This document shows positions 1 through 8,149 of a stretch of DNA of 12,669 nt, piece after piece. The notes below the pieces were generated by a model that ran no database searches, was not told the origin of the DNA, and worked only from the letters and a program-made list of their open reading frames with translations. The DNA comes from an uncultured Halieaceae bacterium (GTDB lineage Bacteria; Pseudomonadota; Gammaproteobacteria; Pseudomonadales; Halieaceae): assembly GCA_938045215.1 (NCBI GenBank), contig CALINF010000240.1:1-12669 (forward strand), written 5' to 3'. Each line of letters begins with the position of its first letter. The first letter of the stretch is position 1. The translations under genes and the position numbers were made by a program.

Positions 1-1
1 G

Positions 2-2422
2 GTCTCGGTACACCACTACGCCAATGTTCTTTTCAATACACTACGAGGCGGAATCTTCGATGAACAGTATGTCGTTCTGTCAAAGAACTTCAGCCGACAT
101 ATCGAGCTTTTCAACAAAGCCCTGTTTCAAATACATAAGCAGTTTTTACACGCTCTGCCAGAGAAAATCGACTGCATGAAATTACGGGATGCCGTGCAGG
201 AGCAGAATGATCAGCAGTTGATAAGATTAACTTATGAATACCTGCCTATCACCTTTGGTCGTCGGCACGGCGATCCCAGCAGACCCTGGAACCAGTTCTC
301 GATCAAGCTGAAAGATGAGCAAGGCAATCGCCTATTGACCTATCAAGGCAACTGGCGCGACATATTCCAGAACTGGGAAACACTGCTCTTTAGCTACCCT
401 GAGTTTATCGAGTATGTGATTGCCAAGTTTGTTAACGCCTCTACGGCCGATGGGTACAACCCCTACCGCATTACCAATGAGGGCATCGACTGGGAAGTCG
501 AGGAGCCGGATGACCCCTGGAGCTATATCGGCTACTGGGGTGATCACCAGATCATCTACTTGCAAAAGTTGCTGGAGCTCTCTTCTGCGTTCCACCCGGA
601 TCGATTGAGTGAACTGCTACACGAGAGCGTATTCAGTTACGCCAACGTACCCTATAGGATCAAACCCTTCGACAGCCTGCTCAAAGATGCCAAGAGCACG
701 GTCGATTACAACCATGAACAGGCTGTGCAGATAGAAGAACGGGTGGCTGAGCTGGGCGCTGATGGCAAGCTGCTGTTAAGCAATAATGACACTGTTTATC
801 AGGTGAACCTGCTGGAAAAGTTACTGGTGCCACTGCTGAGCAAGCTGGGCAACCTGGTGGTGGACGGCGGTATCTGGTTGAACACCCAACGGCCGGAGTG
901 GAACGATGCCAATAACGCACTAGTGGGTCACGGTCTATCGATGGTAACTCTGTACTACTTGCGACGTTATCTCACGTTTCTGCAAAAACTATTAGCCGAT
1001 CAACCCGGTACAGTCACTCTGTCCAAAGACGTAAGTCAGTGGCTGATCGAAACAGCAGCCATCTTGAAGCGACTGCGCACCAAGCTCAATGGCAATCAGA
1101 TGAGCGGTTCTGATCGCTACGAAGTACTCAGGGAACTCGGGGAGGCAGCGAGCAGATACCGAGCGTCTGTCTATCAACAAGAGTTTTTCTCCGCCACCGA
1201 CACGCAGGATGTCACCCTTGTCACCACTATGCTCAGTGACGCATTAGTCGCTGTGGATCACACCATAGGGAACAATCAGCGTGAAGACGGTCTGTATCAC
1301 GCCTACAACCTTCTGGATCAGCAGCGCGAAGCACTTCAGATCGATACGTTATACCCGATGTTGGAAGGCCAGGTTGCCGCTATGAGCTCCGGCGCTATAA
1401 CGCCCACCCAGACTGTAGAACTACTCAACACCCTGTTTAACAGTGAGATATTTCGGCCCGACCAGCAATCGTTTCTGCTCTACCCCGATCGCGAACTACC
1501 AAGGTTCTTGCACAAGAACTGCGTGCCGGGTGACCGGGTGCAAGCACTGCCACTGCTAACGACCATGTTGGAGAAGCAGGACGAGCGTGTCATAACGCAA
1601 GACAGCGCAGGTACCTACCGCTTTAATGCCGATATCACCAATGCAAAAGACTTGGATGCACGACTGGATGAGCTGGAACCAGTCTACGGCATAACGCTGG
1701 AGGCATCTCGACAGGAGTTACTGGCGCTGTACGAACAGGTATTCAATCACAAGGCATTCACAGGGCGCTCAGGTGGCATGTTCGGCTTTGAAGGTCTGGG
1801 CAGCATCTACTGGCATATGGTGTCAAAGCTGTTGCTGGCGGTGCAGGAGCGCTTTTTCGCAGCTCGGGATCAGTCAGCAGACGACGCCACATGTCGGGCG
1901 CTAGGACATCAGTACTATCGCGTTCGCGATGGTATCGGTTTCAACAAAACGCCGACGCAATATGGCGCATTCCCTACCGACCCTTATTCACACACGCCGC
2001 TACACCTTGGTGCCCAGCAACCGGGAATGACCGGCCAGGTCAAGGAAGAGATCCTGACGCGTTTTGGCGAGTTGGGGGTGCGTGTGAGCGATGGTGCTGT
2101 GTCATTTGAGCCTGCCCTGTTGCGACCAACTGAATTCACATCTGAAACAATGCCGTTTCGCTATCTGGATGTGAGTGATCAATGGGTTGAACTCACCGTG
2201 CCGGAGTCAGGCCTTGCGTTTACCTGGTGCCAATTACCCTTCATCTATCGTCTTGACGACAATCAGTCACCGAGCCTGACGCTTCATCTGGATAACGGTG
2301 AGTGCCAGAATCAACCAACGTTATCGCTACCAGCGGAAATGGCTAACCATCTGTTTCAGCGCAATGGCAAGTTACGCATGATTGAGGTGGTGCTGAATTC
2401 CCCAATGTTACTTACCAGCTAA
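2..2422 (+). CDS. Large conserved protein, probable (alpha/alpha)6-barrel carbohydrate-active enzyme (5' end outside window)
   Basis: The reading frame is open from the left edge, so the true start is missing; 806 residues are visible (first in-frame ATG at 176). Nothing can be said about a signal peptide. The protein is rich in aromatic residues and has long helical stretches. Distinctive motifs are GYWGDHQ (530-550), RPEWNDANN (about 891-917), and near the C-terminus a run containing PTDPYSHTP and QQPGMTGQVKEE (about 1975-2052). The EWND motif recalls the (D/E)WND element that carries the acid catalyst in GH94-type phosphorylases and related six-hairpin enzymes. From this I infer an (alpha/alpha)6 barrel acting on glycans, possibly with Asp or Glu of EWND as catalyst. 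I do not recognise a named family. The C-terminal 100 residues look beta-rich and may be a separate small domain. It converges with the two-component genes, 66 bases apart. The coding call is firm; the enzymatic role is tentative. Confidence 0.6.
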   Translation, partial: VSVHHYANVLFNTLRGGIFDEQYVVLSKNFSRHIELFNKALFQIHKQFLHALPEKIDCMKLRDAVQEQNDQQLIRLTYEYLPITFGRRHGDPSRPWNQFSIKLKDEQGNRLLTYQGNWRDIFQNWETLLFSYPEFIEYVIAKFVNASTADGYNPYRITNEGIDWEVEEPDDPWSYIGYWGDHQIIYLQKLLELSSAFHPDRLSELLHESVFSYANVPYRIKPFDSLLKDAKSTVDYNHEQAVQIEERVAELGADGKLLLSNNDTVYQVNLLEKLLVPLLSKLGNLVVDGGIWLNTQRPEWNDANNALVGHGLSMVTLYYLRRYLTFLQKLLADQPGTVTLSKDVSQWLIETAAILKRLRTKLNGNQMSGSDRYEVLRELGEAASRYRASVYQQEFFSATDTQDVTLVTTMLSDALVAVDHTIGNNQREDGLYHAYNLLDQQREALQIDTLYPMLEGQVAAMSSGAITPTQTVELLNTLFNSEIFRPDQQSFLLYPDRELPRFLHKNCVPGDRVQALPLLTTMLEKQDERVITQDSAGTYRFNADITNAKDLDARLDELEPVYGITLEASRQELLALYEQVFNHKAFTGRSGGMFGFEGLGSIYWHMVSKLLLAVQERFFAARDQSADDATCRALGHQYYRVRDGIGFNKTPTQYGAFPTDPYSHTPLHLGAQQPGMTGQVKEEILTRFGELGVRVSDGAVSFEPALLRPTEFTSETMPFRYLDVSDQWVELTVPESGLAFTWCQLPFIYRLDDNQSPSLTLHLDNGECQNQPTLSLPAEMANHLFQRNGKLRMIEVVLNSPMLLTS

Positions 2423-2488
2423 CGCAGCGACTCATGCGGCAAAGCGCAACACACCGACAGCGAAACATGACTGGCAGGACCGGGACGA

Positions 2489-3310
2489 TTATCTTTCGCT
2501 GAGAAAGACCTTTATGTCCTGGCGATAGTTGCGACTGACTTTGAGTTGCGCTCCGCACTCGAGAAAAAGCATGTATTCGCCCTTATGCAGCGGTGTGGAC
2601 TTCACAATGCGGCTAAGATTAACCACCGTGGACCGGTGAATGCGCTTGAATACATCCGGATCCAACTTGGACATCAGGTGCTTCAGCGTGCTACGCAAGA
2701 TCAACGTCTCGCCTTTAACGTGTATGCACATGTAGTCACCAGCCGCGTCTACCCAGTCGATGTCGTCGATATCAACCAACACAGTGCCATCATGATCCTT
2801 TATGGCAATTTTTCTGTCAGCCAGCGGTGCCTGCTCACTATCCTGTGCAGAACTTCTGTTGTTTGTTCTGCCTGAAACTTTCTGAGCAATTTCGTCAATC
2901 GCACCCAGTACAGGCGACTTATGCTCAGCGCCATCGCGGTTGTCTTGCAATCGTTCCTGAGCTCTTGATACCGCTCGCTGCAATCTCGTCTCACTGACCG
3001 GTTTGAGAATGTAATCCACTGCATGTAAATCAAACGCATCCAGCGCATACCGCTGATAGGCAGTGCAAAAAATAATCAACGGCATGCTATCGGACTGCAA
3101 CTCTTTTACCACTTCAAAACCGTTCAACTGCGGCATCTGGATATCCAGAATCATCAAATCGGGCGCTGACTCATGACAGGCGTCGATAACCTCGCGTCCA
3201 TTTTTGCATTGCGCAATAACTTCTACACCAGGCAATTTAACCAATAACGCCTGTAAGAGTTTTAGCGCCAGCGGCTCATCATCTGCGATCAATACTCTCA
3301 ACTTTCGCAC
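2489..3310 (-). CDS. LytTR-family response regulator
   Basis: A 273-residue cytoplasmic transcription regulator of the LytR/AlgR type. Residues 1-120 form a receiver domain with the acidic pair D10/D11, the phosphoacceptor D56 (in LMILDIQMP), the conserved T83 and the K103-P104 switch pair. A polar linker (about 125-163) follows. Residues about 165-270 form a LytTR DNA-binding domain, recognised by DDIDWVDAAGDY, FKRIHRSTVVNL and LKVSRNYR. Such regulators bind imperfect direct repeats through a beta-type fold. The start is GTG at 3310, inside the end of the kinase gene (13-base overlap), preceded by GAGG ten bases upstream; this implies translational coupling and a cognate kinase-regulator pair. 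All phosphorylation residues are intact, so it should be functional. Its target genes are not shown by the sequence; nearby candidates are the flanking enzyme and the sugar-binding protein. Confidence 0.93.
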   Translation of the reverse strand: MRKLRVLIADDEPLALKLLQALLVKLPGVEVIAQCKNGREVIDACHESAPDLMILDIQMPQLNGFEVVKELQSDSMPLIIFCTAYQRYALDAFDLHAVDYILKPVSETRLQRAVSRAQERLQDNRDGAEHKSPVLGAIDEIAQKVSGRTNNRSSAQDSEQAPLADRKIAIKDHDGTVLVDIDDIDWVDAAGDYMCIHVKGETLILRSTLKHLMSKLDPDVFKRIHRSTVVNLSRIVKSTPLHKGEYMLFLECGAQLKVSRNYRQDIKVFLSER

Positions 3311-4458
3311 AATACAGAATCCTCGTGCGCACCGGCATGCTCGCGCTCTTGTATCGCGCGCTTGAAGGGAATGCGCAACCGTACAGTTAAACCCTGACCA
3401 TGTCTGTCCAGAAGATCGAATGAGTACTGGTTCTGGTAGAGTGTTTCCAGTCGCTTCATGGTGTTACTAAGGCCAATGCCTCGCTGATCAAGGATGTCTG
3501 CGTCGCCAATACCTGGCCCGGTATCGGAAATTTCCAATAATAAATGCTCACGAACCAGTCTCGCCGACACTCGAACAGTACCACCATCTTCACTTTCGTC
3601 TATCGCGTATTTCATCGCATTCTCAATGATCGGCTGCAAAATCAACACGGGCACGGAGGCCTCTCTCGAAAGGGGGTCTATATCAAATTCCAGCACGAGG
3701 CGATCTTCAAATCGGGCTTTCTCTATATCAAGATACAGGTTCAGGTATTCCAGTTCTTCGCGCAGGCTTACATTCTCTACACCATCTTGCTCTAACGAAT
3801 GACGGAGGAAATCGCTCAGCAACTCAATCATCTTCTGCGCCTTCGCGTTCTCACTGAGCTGTACCAGCGAACTTATCGCATTCAATGTATTAAACAAAAA
3901 ATGTGGATTCAGCTGATATCGAAGCATCTGCAACCGCGCCTGCCGAGCCATAGTTTCCGCTTGCAAGCGTTTGAGCTTCTCCTGGTTCTTTGCGGCCGAG
4001 GTTTCCAGCAGTTTTTGATGCTCCAGAGATAACAACTCGTAGTACGAGATACCATAATAGAGAACTGTCCAGCTCAAAAAAACAAACAGGGAGCCAAAAT
4101 ACCAGTAGTTGAACTCGTTCCAGATAGCCTCTTCACCGAGAAACCAGGCGAAAATGACGACTCGCAGTACAGTCCATATGCCGCTGAAGACCAATACAGC
4201 GACTATCGCAATCAGCATCCTTTGGTAGAGAGGCAGATCAAACGTGAATCGGAACAACGGCCGAAGTGGCCAGGATGTCAGTATACCCAGCACTGCAGTC
4301 AAACTGATATGAGCCGTATGAGGCCAACTAACGTTGTCATCAACGAGCGTAATGCTCAGAAATGTTACCAGCGAATAACCAGCCCACCCCACAAATTGGC
4401 AGAACCAAAATCGATAGTTCCTGTTTTCAAAGAGCAGCCGGATCAGCCATCGGTCCAT
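3298..4458 (-). CDS. LytS/YehU-type membrane sensor histidine kinase
   Basis: A 386-residue inner-membrane kinase. The first 140 residues hold about four hydrophobic segments (roughly 18-38, 50-67, 80-106 and 119-138) with no sizeable periplasmic domain, so the signal is probably sensed in or near the membrane. A coiled-coil linker (about 140-178) leads into the His_kinase domain (PF06580 type) with the phosphoacceptor H186 in LNPHFLFN. The ATP-binding domain follows, with the N box around N280 (QPIIENAMKYA), DTGPGIG (312-318) and GIGLSN (327-332). Motifs and length fit the family. It is expected to phosphorylate D56 of the regulator encoded immediately downstream with overlapping ends. The ATG at 4458 has no strong ribosome-binding site, which may mean modest expression. 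The ligand is unknown; the carbohydrate context suggests, without proving, a sugar-related cue. Confidence 0.93.
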   Translation of the reverse strand: MDRWLIRLLFENRNYRFWFCQFVGWAGYSLVTFLSITLVDDNVSWPHTAHISLTAVLGILTSWPLRPLFRFTFDLPLYQRMLIAIVAVLVFSGIWTVLRVVIFAWFLGEEAIWNEFNYWYFGSLFVFLSWTVLYYGISYYELLSLEHQKLLETSAAKNQEKLKRLQAETMARQARLQMLRYQLNPHFLFNTLNAISSLVQLSENAKAQKMIELLSDFLRHSLEQDGVENVSLREELEYLNLYLDIEKARFEDRLVLEFDIDPLSREASVPVLILQPIIENAMKYAIDESEDGGTVRVSARLVREHLLLEISDTGPGIGDADILDQRGIGLSNTMKRLETLYQNQYSFDLLDRHGQGLTVRLRIPFKRAIQEREHAGAHEDSVLCES

Positions 4459-4704
4459 AAGTGCGTTCGTCAGAGGTCGCGAGGTTTAGCCTACTATACG
4501 CCGCATTCTGCCTACGATCTATTGACGGTAGCGTGTCAAAGGCTCCAGCCACAAGAGCAGCCCTGAGCACCATGAGTAAAAGAGGCAGCACCCGGTCGCA
4601 GCTTTGGTCCTGCTAATCGTTTTCTTATAGCCGTTATGTCGCAAGCTGGGAGATAATCACTTCCTATAATCATACTGCCATCAAACAATACCAAGAGGTA
4701 ACCT
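4459..4704. promoter_or_regulatory. Divergent intergenic region between kinase and CBM9 genes
   Basis: These 246 bases separate two divergent genes, so both promoters should lie here. No convincing small gene is present; the longest ATG reading I noticed is 14 codons. Toward the kinase there is a TATAGT hexamer on the minus strand at 4498-4493, 34 bases before the ATG, without a good -35 box at the right distance. An inverted repeat TTGAC-N8-GTCAA lies at 4522-4539, placed where a regulator could act on the kinase promoter. The promoter of the rightward gene is listed separately. Confidence 0.5.
4665..4670 (+). promoter_or_regulatory. Candidate -10 box of the CBM9 gene
   Basis: A perfect TATAAT stands 34 bases before the ATG at 4705, leaving a short leader. 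The sequence 17 bases upstream (CAAGCT at 4642-4647) does not resemble TTGACA, so the promoter may depend on an activator or be weak. A good ribosome-binding site, AAGAGGT at 4693-4699, lies five bases before the ATG and fixes that start. Confidence 0.4.
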
Positions 4705-5472
4705 ATGAACCAGATTGCAGGTAGAGGAATAGGACTTGTAGCGAGCGCGCTGGCCCTGTTCTGCGCAGCGCCCGCAACTGCAGCCGATAGCCACGATGCA
4801 GACCGAAGTCACTATCTCGCTCCCAGAGCAATCGAGACACCCATCATCGATGGCATTGCTGATGATCCGGCCTGGCCCCAAGCCAAGTGGCGTGCTATCG
4901 ATAACATCTGGCTGGGACCCGAACTGTCCGACGCAGACTTCAACGGGCGCTATAAAGTTGTGTGGACGCAGAGCAAAGTATATCTACTTGTGGAGTTCGT
5001 CGATGACGTACTGATCGATACCCATCGCAATCCACTGGAGCAGTATTGGGATGATGATTGCCTCGAAATATTCATCGACGAAGATCACTCCGGCGGTAAC
5101 CATCAGTTCAATCACAATGCTTTTGCCTATCACCTCTCGCTGGACAATCAAGCGATCGATATCGGAACAGACAAGCAGCCCCGTGCTTACACAGATCATG
5201 TACAGAGTCGATGGCAGCAGCACGGCGACAAGGTGATCTGGGAGGTGGCTATTGATGTTTACACCGACGCCTACCGCGACGGCGCCAGCGACAACCAGCC
5301 CGTAGGATTGACAGCAGGCAAGATCATGGGCTTTATGCTGGCCTACTGTGACAACGACGGCAGCGAGTTGCGCGAGCACTTTGTTGGGTCAGAGTTCGCT
5401 GCAGGCGACCAAAAAGACCGGGGTTGGATAGACGCCGGCCTGTTTGGCAAGCTGGAACTGGTTGAGAAATAG
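4705..5472 (+). CDS. Secreted single-domain family-9 carbohydrate-binding protein (CBM9-like)
   Basis: A 255-residue protein with a clear signal peptide: a short charged start, a hydrophobic core (about 9-21), and a probable cleavage after ATA or ATAA near residue 26-27. There is no lipobox cysteine at that site, so it should be free in the periplasm or secreted. Almost all of the mature part is a CBM9-type beta-sandwich: the opening PIIDGIADDPAW (about 46-57), a middle YWDDDCLEIFID block (about 113-124) with acidic, probably calcium-linked residues, and a closing WIDAGLFGKLEL. In this family such modules bind sugars or chain ends, usually attached to xylanases or cytochrome-like partners; here no catalytic domain is fused. 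It may act as a binding or helper protein for glycan capture. The start is supported by a strong ribosome-binding site. It converges with the halogenase operon. Confidence 0.85.
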   Translation: MNQIAGRGIGLVASALALFCAAPATAADSHDADRSHYLAPRAIETPIIDGIADDPAWPQAKWRAIDNIWLGPELSDADFNGRYKVVWTQSKVYLLVEFVDDVLIDTHRNPLEQYWDDDCLEIFIDEDHSGGNHQFNHNAFAYHLSLDNQAIDIGTDKQPRAYTDHVQSRWQQHGDKVIWEVAIDVYTDAYRDGASDNQPVGLTAGKIMGFMLAYCDNDGSELREHFVGSEFAAGDQKDRGWIDAGLFGKLELVEK

Positions 5473-5519
5473 GGTTAAAAGCGGCCTCAAAGACTCCAGG
5501 GCTTGAACGCTAGAACCCT

Positions 5520-5568
5520 CAAGGGACGAGGCGCACCAGAGCGCCTAATCACTGCCAACGATCCCTTG
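5520..5568. terminator. Possible nested stem-loop between convergent genes
   Basis: The 101-base gap between the two convergent genes contains AGGCGC (5529-5534) facing GCGCCT (5541-5546) across a six-base loop, enclosed by CAAGGGA (5520-5526) facing TCCCTTG (5562-5568). No T-run follows on either strand, so if it ends transcription it is not a classical intrinsic terminator. Confidence 0.3.
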
Positions 5569-5573
5569 AGCGA

Positions 5574-7058
5574 CTATTTCGCCGAGTTGGCAAGCGATGC
5601 CAGATAGTCCGAGTGTTTCGGCAAACCATTCACAGTTCCATCCACGTTGGACTTAATGTGCGCAAGAAACTCCGTCAGCTCTTTCAAACTCATCGTATCC
5701 ACTAACGCGTGATAACGGTCAGGCATCAGGCCCTGCCCTATCATCACCTGCTGCCACGAGTCATCGAACAACTCCGCCGCATTGCGAAACACATGACCAG
5801 TATCCTTGAATATCTCAATCCGGTGTTGAAGACTGTCGGGCACTTCCATGTTGCGACAGTGACGCCAGAATTCGGTATCGGTTCTATCCGTCACTTTATA
5901 GTGCAGAATAATAAAGTCTCGTATGGTCTCCAGATCAAAATTCGCCTGCTTATTAAACTCATCCACTTCGGTCTGGCGAATTCCAGTAGTAGGAAACATG
6001 CGCAGGAAGCGGACAATGTTTTGCTGAATCAGGTGAATACTGGTGGATTCCAGAGGTTCGAGGAAACCGCTTGAGAGTCCTACAGCCAGGCAGTTCTTAT
6101 TCCACTGCTTGAGGCGGCGCCCAGCACTGAATTTAATATGCAATGGATCGGTCAGGGTCTCCCCTTCTACATTCTCCAGCAGCGTTTCCTGCGCCTGCTC
6201 GCTGCTCATATATCGACTGCAGTAGACTATGCCATTGCCGACCCGGTGCTGCAGCGGAATTCTCCACTGCCAACCCGAATCCCGGGCAATCGATCGCGTG
6301 TAGGGAATGGGCTCAGCCACAGCCTTTGTTTGAATCGCCACGGCGGAGTCACAGGGCAGCCATTGCGACCAGGACTCATAGCCCGTATGCAGGGTTTGTT
6401 CAATTAGCACACCTCGCATACCGGTGCAGTCGATAAAAAAGTCGCCTTCTATCACTTCACCATTATCGAGCGTCAGTGACTCTATATAGCCATTCTCGGC
6501 TTTGGTGTTGACCTTCGCGATCTTGCCTTCCTGGCGTTTCACGCCAAATTTTTCACTGAATTTACGTAGGTATTTGGCGTAGAGTGAGGCATCAATATGA
6601 AACGCGTAATTGAGTCCATTGTTAGGTAGATGGCTGAACTTCTCGGCTTCGGCTGCGCGCCGCTCCAGACAATAGTCTCCAAAATCACTACTGATACCGA
6701 GCTCACGACCCCTCATCCAGAAATGCTGGAAGCCACAAGCCCAACAGTCTTTCCCAGTCACTCCAAATGCATGGATATAGTCCTCGCCGATATCTTTCCA
6801 ATTCTCGAACTTGATGCCCAGCTTGTAGGTTCCCTGCACTGCCGACATAAACTCGGCCTCGGGGATATTCAGTAGTCGATTGAAAAAGACCATCGTCGGA
6901 ATAGTGGCCTCGCCTACTCCGATGGTGCCAATCATCTCCGACTCAACCAGCGTAATATCCAGGTTTTTGCCCATCAGCTTGGAGATAGCTGCGGCCGCCA
7001 TCCAGCCCGCAGTTCCACCGCCGGCTATCACTACTTTTCTTATTGCTGTGTTATCCAA
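5574..7058 (-). CDS. Flavin-dependent tryptophan-halogenase-like protein (copy 1, TTG start)
   Basis: A 494-residue cytoplasmic protein of the tryptophan halogenase family, which uses FADH2, oxygen and halide to make HOX that passes down a tunnel to the substrate. The FAD-binding GGGTAGW is at 13-19 and GVGEATIP at 49 or so. K79 (in TYKLGIKF) matches the catalytic lysine K79 of PrnA and RebH. The W-x-W-x-I-P signature (W263, W265, P268), used to tell halogenases from monooxygenases, is intact. E337 in FLEPLESTS corresponds to PrnA E346. So all the hallmark residues of an active enzyme are present. The substrate cannot be read from sequence; relatives from receptor-linked loci (for example BrvH) act on free indoles in vitro, and their natural substrates are uncertain. 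The start is TTG at 7058, supported by AAGGTGA just upstream; the nearest upstream ATG (7075) is out of frame. It is the last gene of the cassette, 51 bases after the cupin gene. Confidence 0.9.
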   Translation of the reverse strand: MDNTAIRKVVIAGGGTAGWMAAAAISKLMGKNLDITLVESEMIGTIGVGEATIPTMVFFNRLLNIPEAEFMSAVQGTYKLGIKFENWKDIGEDYIHAFGVTGKDCWACGFQHFWMRGRELGISSDFGDYCLERRAAEAEKFSHLPNNGLNYAFHIDASLYAKYLRKFSEKFGVKRQEGKIAKVNTKAENGYIESLTLDNGEVIEGDFFIDCTGMRGVLIEQTLHTGYESWSQWLPCDSAVAIQTKAVAEPIPYTRSIARDSGWQWRIPLQHRVGNGIVYCSRYMSSEQAQETLLENVEGETLTDPLHIKFSAGRRLKQWNKNCLAVGLSSGFLEPLESTSIHLIQQNIVRFLRMFPTTGIRQTEVDEFNKQANFDLETIRDFIILHYKVTDRTDTEFWRHCRNMEVPDSLQHRIEIFKDTGHVFRNAAELFDDSWQQVMIGQGLMPDRYHALVDTMSLKELTEFLAHIKSNVDGTVNGLPKHSDYLASLANSAK

Positions 7059-7063
7059 TGTGT

Positions 7064-7070
7064 CACCTTT
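7064..7070 (-). promoter_or_regulatory. Ribosome-binding site deciding the TTG start of halogenase copy 1
   Basis: Read on the minus strand, AAAGGTGA lies about five bases before TTG at 7058-7056. No ATG in frame lies between it and the FAD-binding motif, and the only nearby upstream ATG (7075-7073) is in another frame. The TTG is therefore the most likely start. Confidence 0.6.
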
Positions 7071-7109
7071 TGCATCTTATTGCCGGGATTTAAGCGCATA
7101 ACCGGAAGT

Positions 7110-8123
7110 TCAATTCTCCAGTTTGCTGCGCAACAACGTGCGCAGCTGCCTGGCGGTCGCTTCGTCGAGATCCGCCAGAATCCCCAAGCTGGACTCGGGA
7201 ATATGTGAAAATATAGCCGGATTATCGTCGAAAATGTAGTGATCGAACATTGTACGCCAATGCTCTTTTTGCTCAGCCGGTAGCGCTTTGATGCTCAGCA
7301 ACGCGTGAATGAGTGCATCCATTGGTTTACCCATGTATGCCGGCACCGAGCGCCACCAATAGTTAACCAGGACATTGAAGGCGTCGAGCGCTTCTACGTG
7401 ATGCCACCAGAGGCTGGGGAGGAACAATGCGTCACCCGGTTCCAGGTCTACGATTACTGCATTTGCCAGCGCCTCTTTAAACAATGGATAGCGCTCGAAA
7501 TCCGGATGATGGAAGTCCACCAGACTGATCGCCTGCCCTGCCGGGGTAAAGTCCAACGGGCCGACGTATAGATTGGTAATCTGCTCTGGAGGAAACAACG
7601 TGAAGCGCCGACGTCCCGCTACTACACAAGCAATATTGTTCGGATTATCAAAGTGAGCAGCTATGCGTGTTTTGTTGCCCATCCAGATAGATACGAGCGG
7701 ATTCAGACCGGGCAAAGCCACATCATTTTCCGCGCGGAACCCCGGCAGGCCAATATCGACAGCAGTAGAGCCTACGTAGTAAGAGGGTTCGGTGTCACCA
7801 CCTTCAAGTGAGCCAAATCGATCAAACATGAATTCAAACGTAGTATTTTGGCGACCGAAATTGAAGCCGTTCATCTCCTCGTTATAAAAGAAGCGGCCCT
7901 CTATCTCGGGATCGCCTTTGAACACAACAATTTCTCTCTTCTGACAGAATCGTTGCAGGTACTGAAGTATCTCTGATTTGCCGGACTTCCCTGCCTGCGC
8001 GACAGGCCAGCTATCGACCATACCCTTGAGCAACAAAGGCTCTGTTGAACCCAGGACATCATCGGGTATGTTACCGGGCTGCAGACCACCGATTTGCTTG
8101 ACTGAGGATCCAGCGGACATCAT
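7110..8123 (-). CDS. Cupin-like / JmjC-fold protein (Cupin_8 type), probable Fe(II)/2-oxoglutarate oxygenase
   Basis: A 337-residue soluble protein of the cupin-like, JmjC-related family. The metal-binding set is visible: H157-x-D159 in AAHFDNPNN and H241 in PSLWWHHVEAL. Also typical are the substrate-barrel strand RRRFTLFPPEQ (171-181), the turn EPGDALFLP (228-236) and the NYWW strand (254-257). Members with all three ligands, such as FIH, hydroxylate proteins or small molecules with Fe(II) and 2-oxoglutarate; because the triad is intact, a catalytic role is reasonable. The substrate is unknown. The N-terminus (PLLLKGMVDSWP) is characteristic of the family. The gene sits 26 bases after SapC and 51 bases before halogenase copy 1, within the same presumed operon; this family recurs beside TonB receptors, SapC and halogenases. 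Two adjacent ATG codons (8123 and 8120) are both possible starts; the ribosome-binding site is weak. Confidence 0.88.
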   Translation of the reverse strand: MMSAGSSVKQIGGLQPGNIPDDVLGSTEPLLLKGMVDSWPVAQAGKSGKSEILQYLQRFCQKREIVVFKGDPEIEGRFFYNEEMNGFNFGRQNTTFEFMFDRFGSLEGGDTEPSYYVGSTAVDIGLPGFRAENDVALPGLNPLVSIWMGNKTRIAAHFDNPNNIACVVAGRRRFTLFPPEQITNLYVGPLDFTPAGQAISLVDFHHPDFERYPLFKEALANAVIVDLEPGDALFLPSLWWHHVEALDAFNVLVNYWWRSVPAYMGKPMDALIHALLSIKALPAEQKEHWRTMFDHYIFDDNPAIFSHIPESSLGILADLDEATARQLRTLLRSKLEN

Positions 8124-8149
8124 GTATTACTCGACTGACACCAACACCA

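Noticed and set aside
2546..2875. A 109-codon plus-strand frame opposite the LytTR regulator
   Set aside because: It is fully antisense to a well-supported gene, with no ribosome-binding site or domain.
4571..4615. A 14-codon ATG frame in the divergent intergenic region
   Set aside because: It is very short, with no ribosome-binding site and no recognisable sequence.
4616..4640. Two CGTT elements 14 bases apart, considered as a LytTR binding site
   Set aside because: LytTR targets are usually longer repeats about 21-22 bases apart; neither half matches the usual pattern well.
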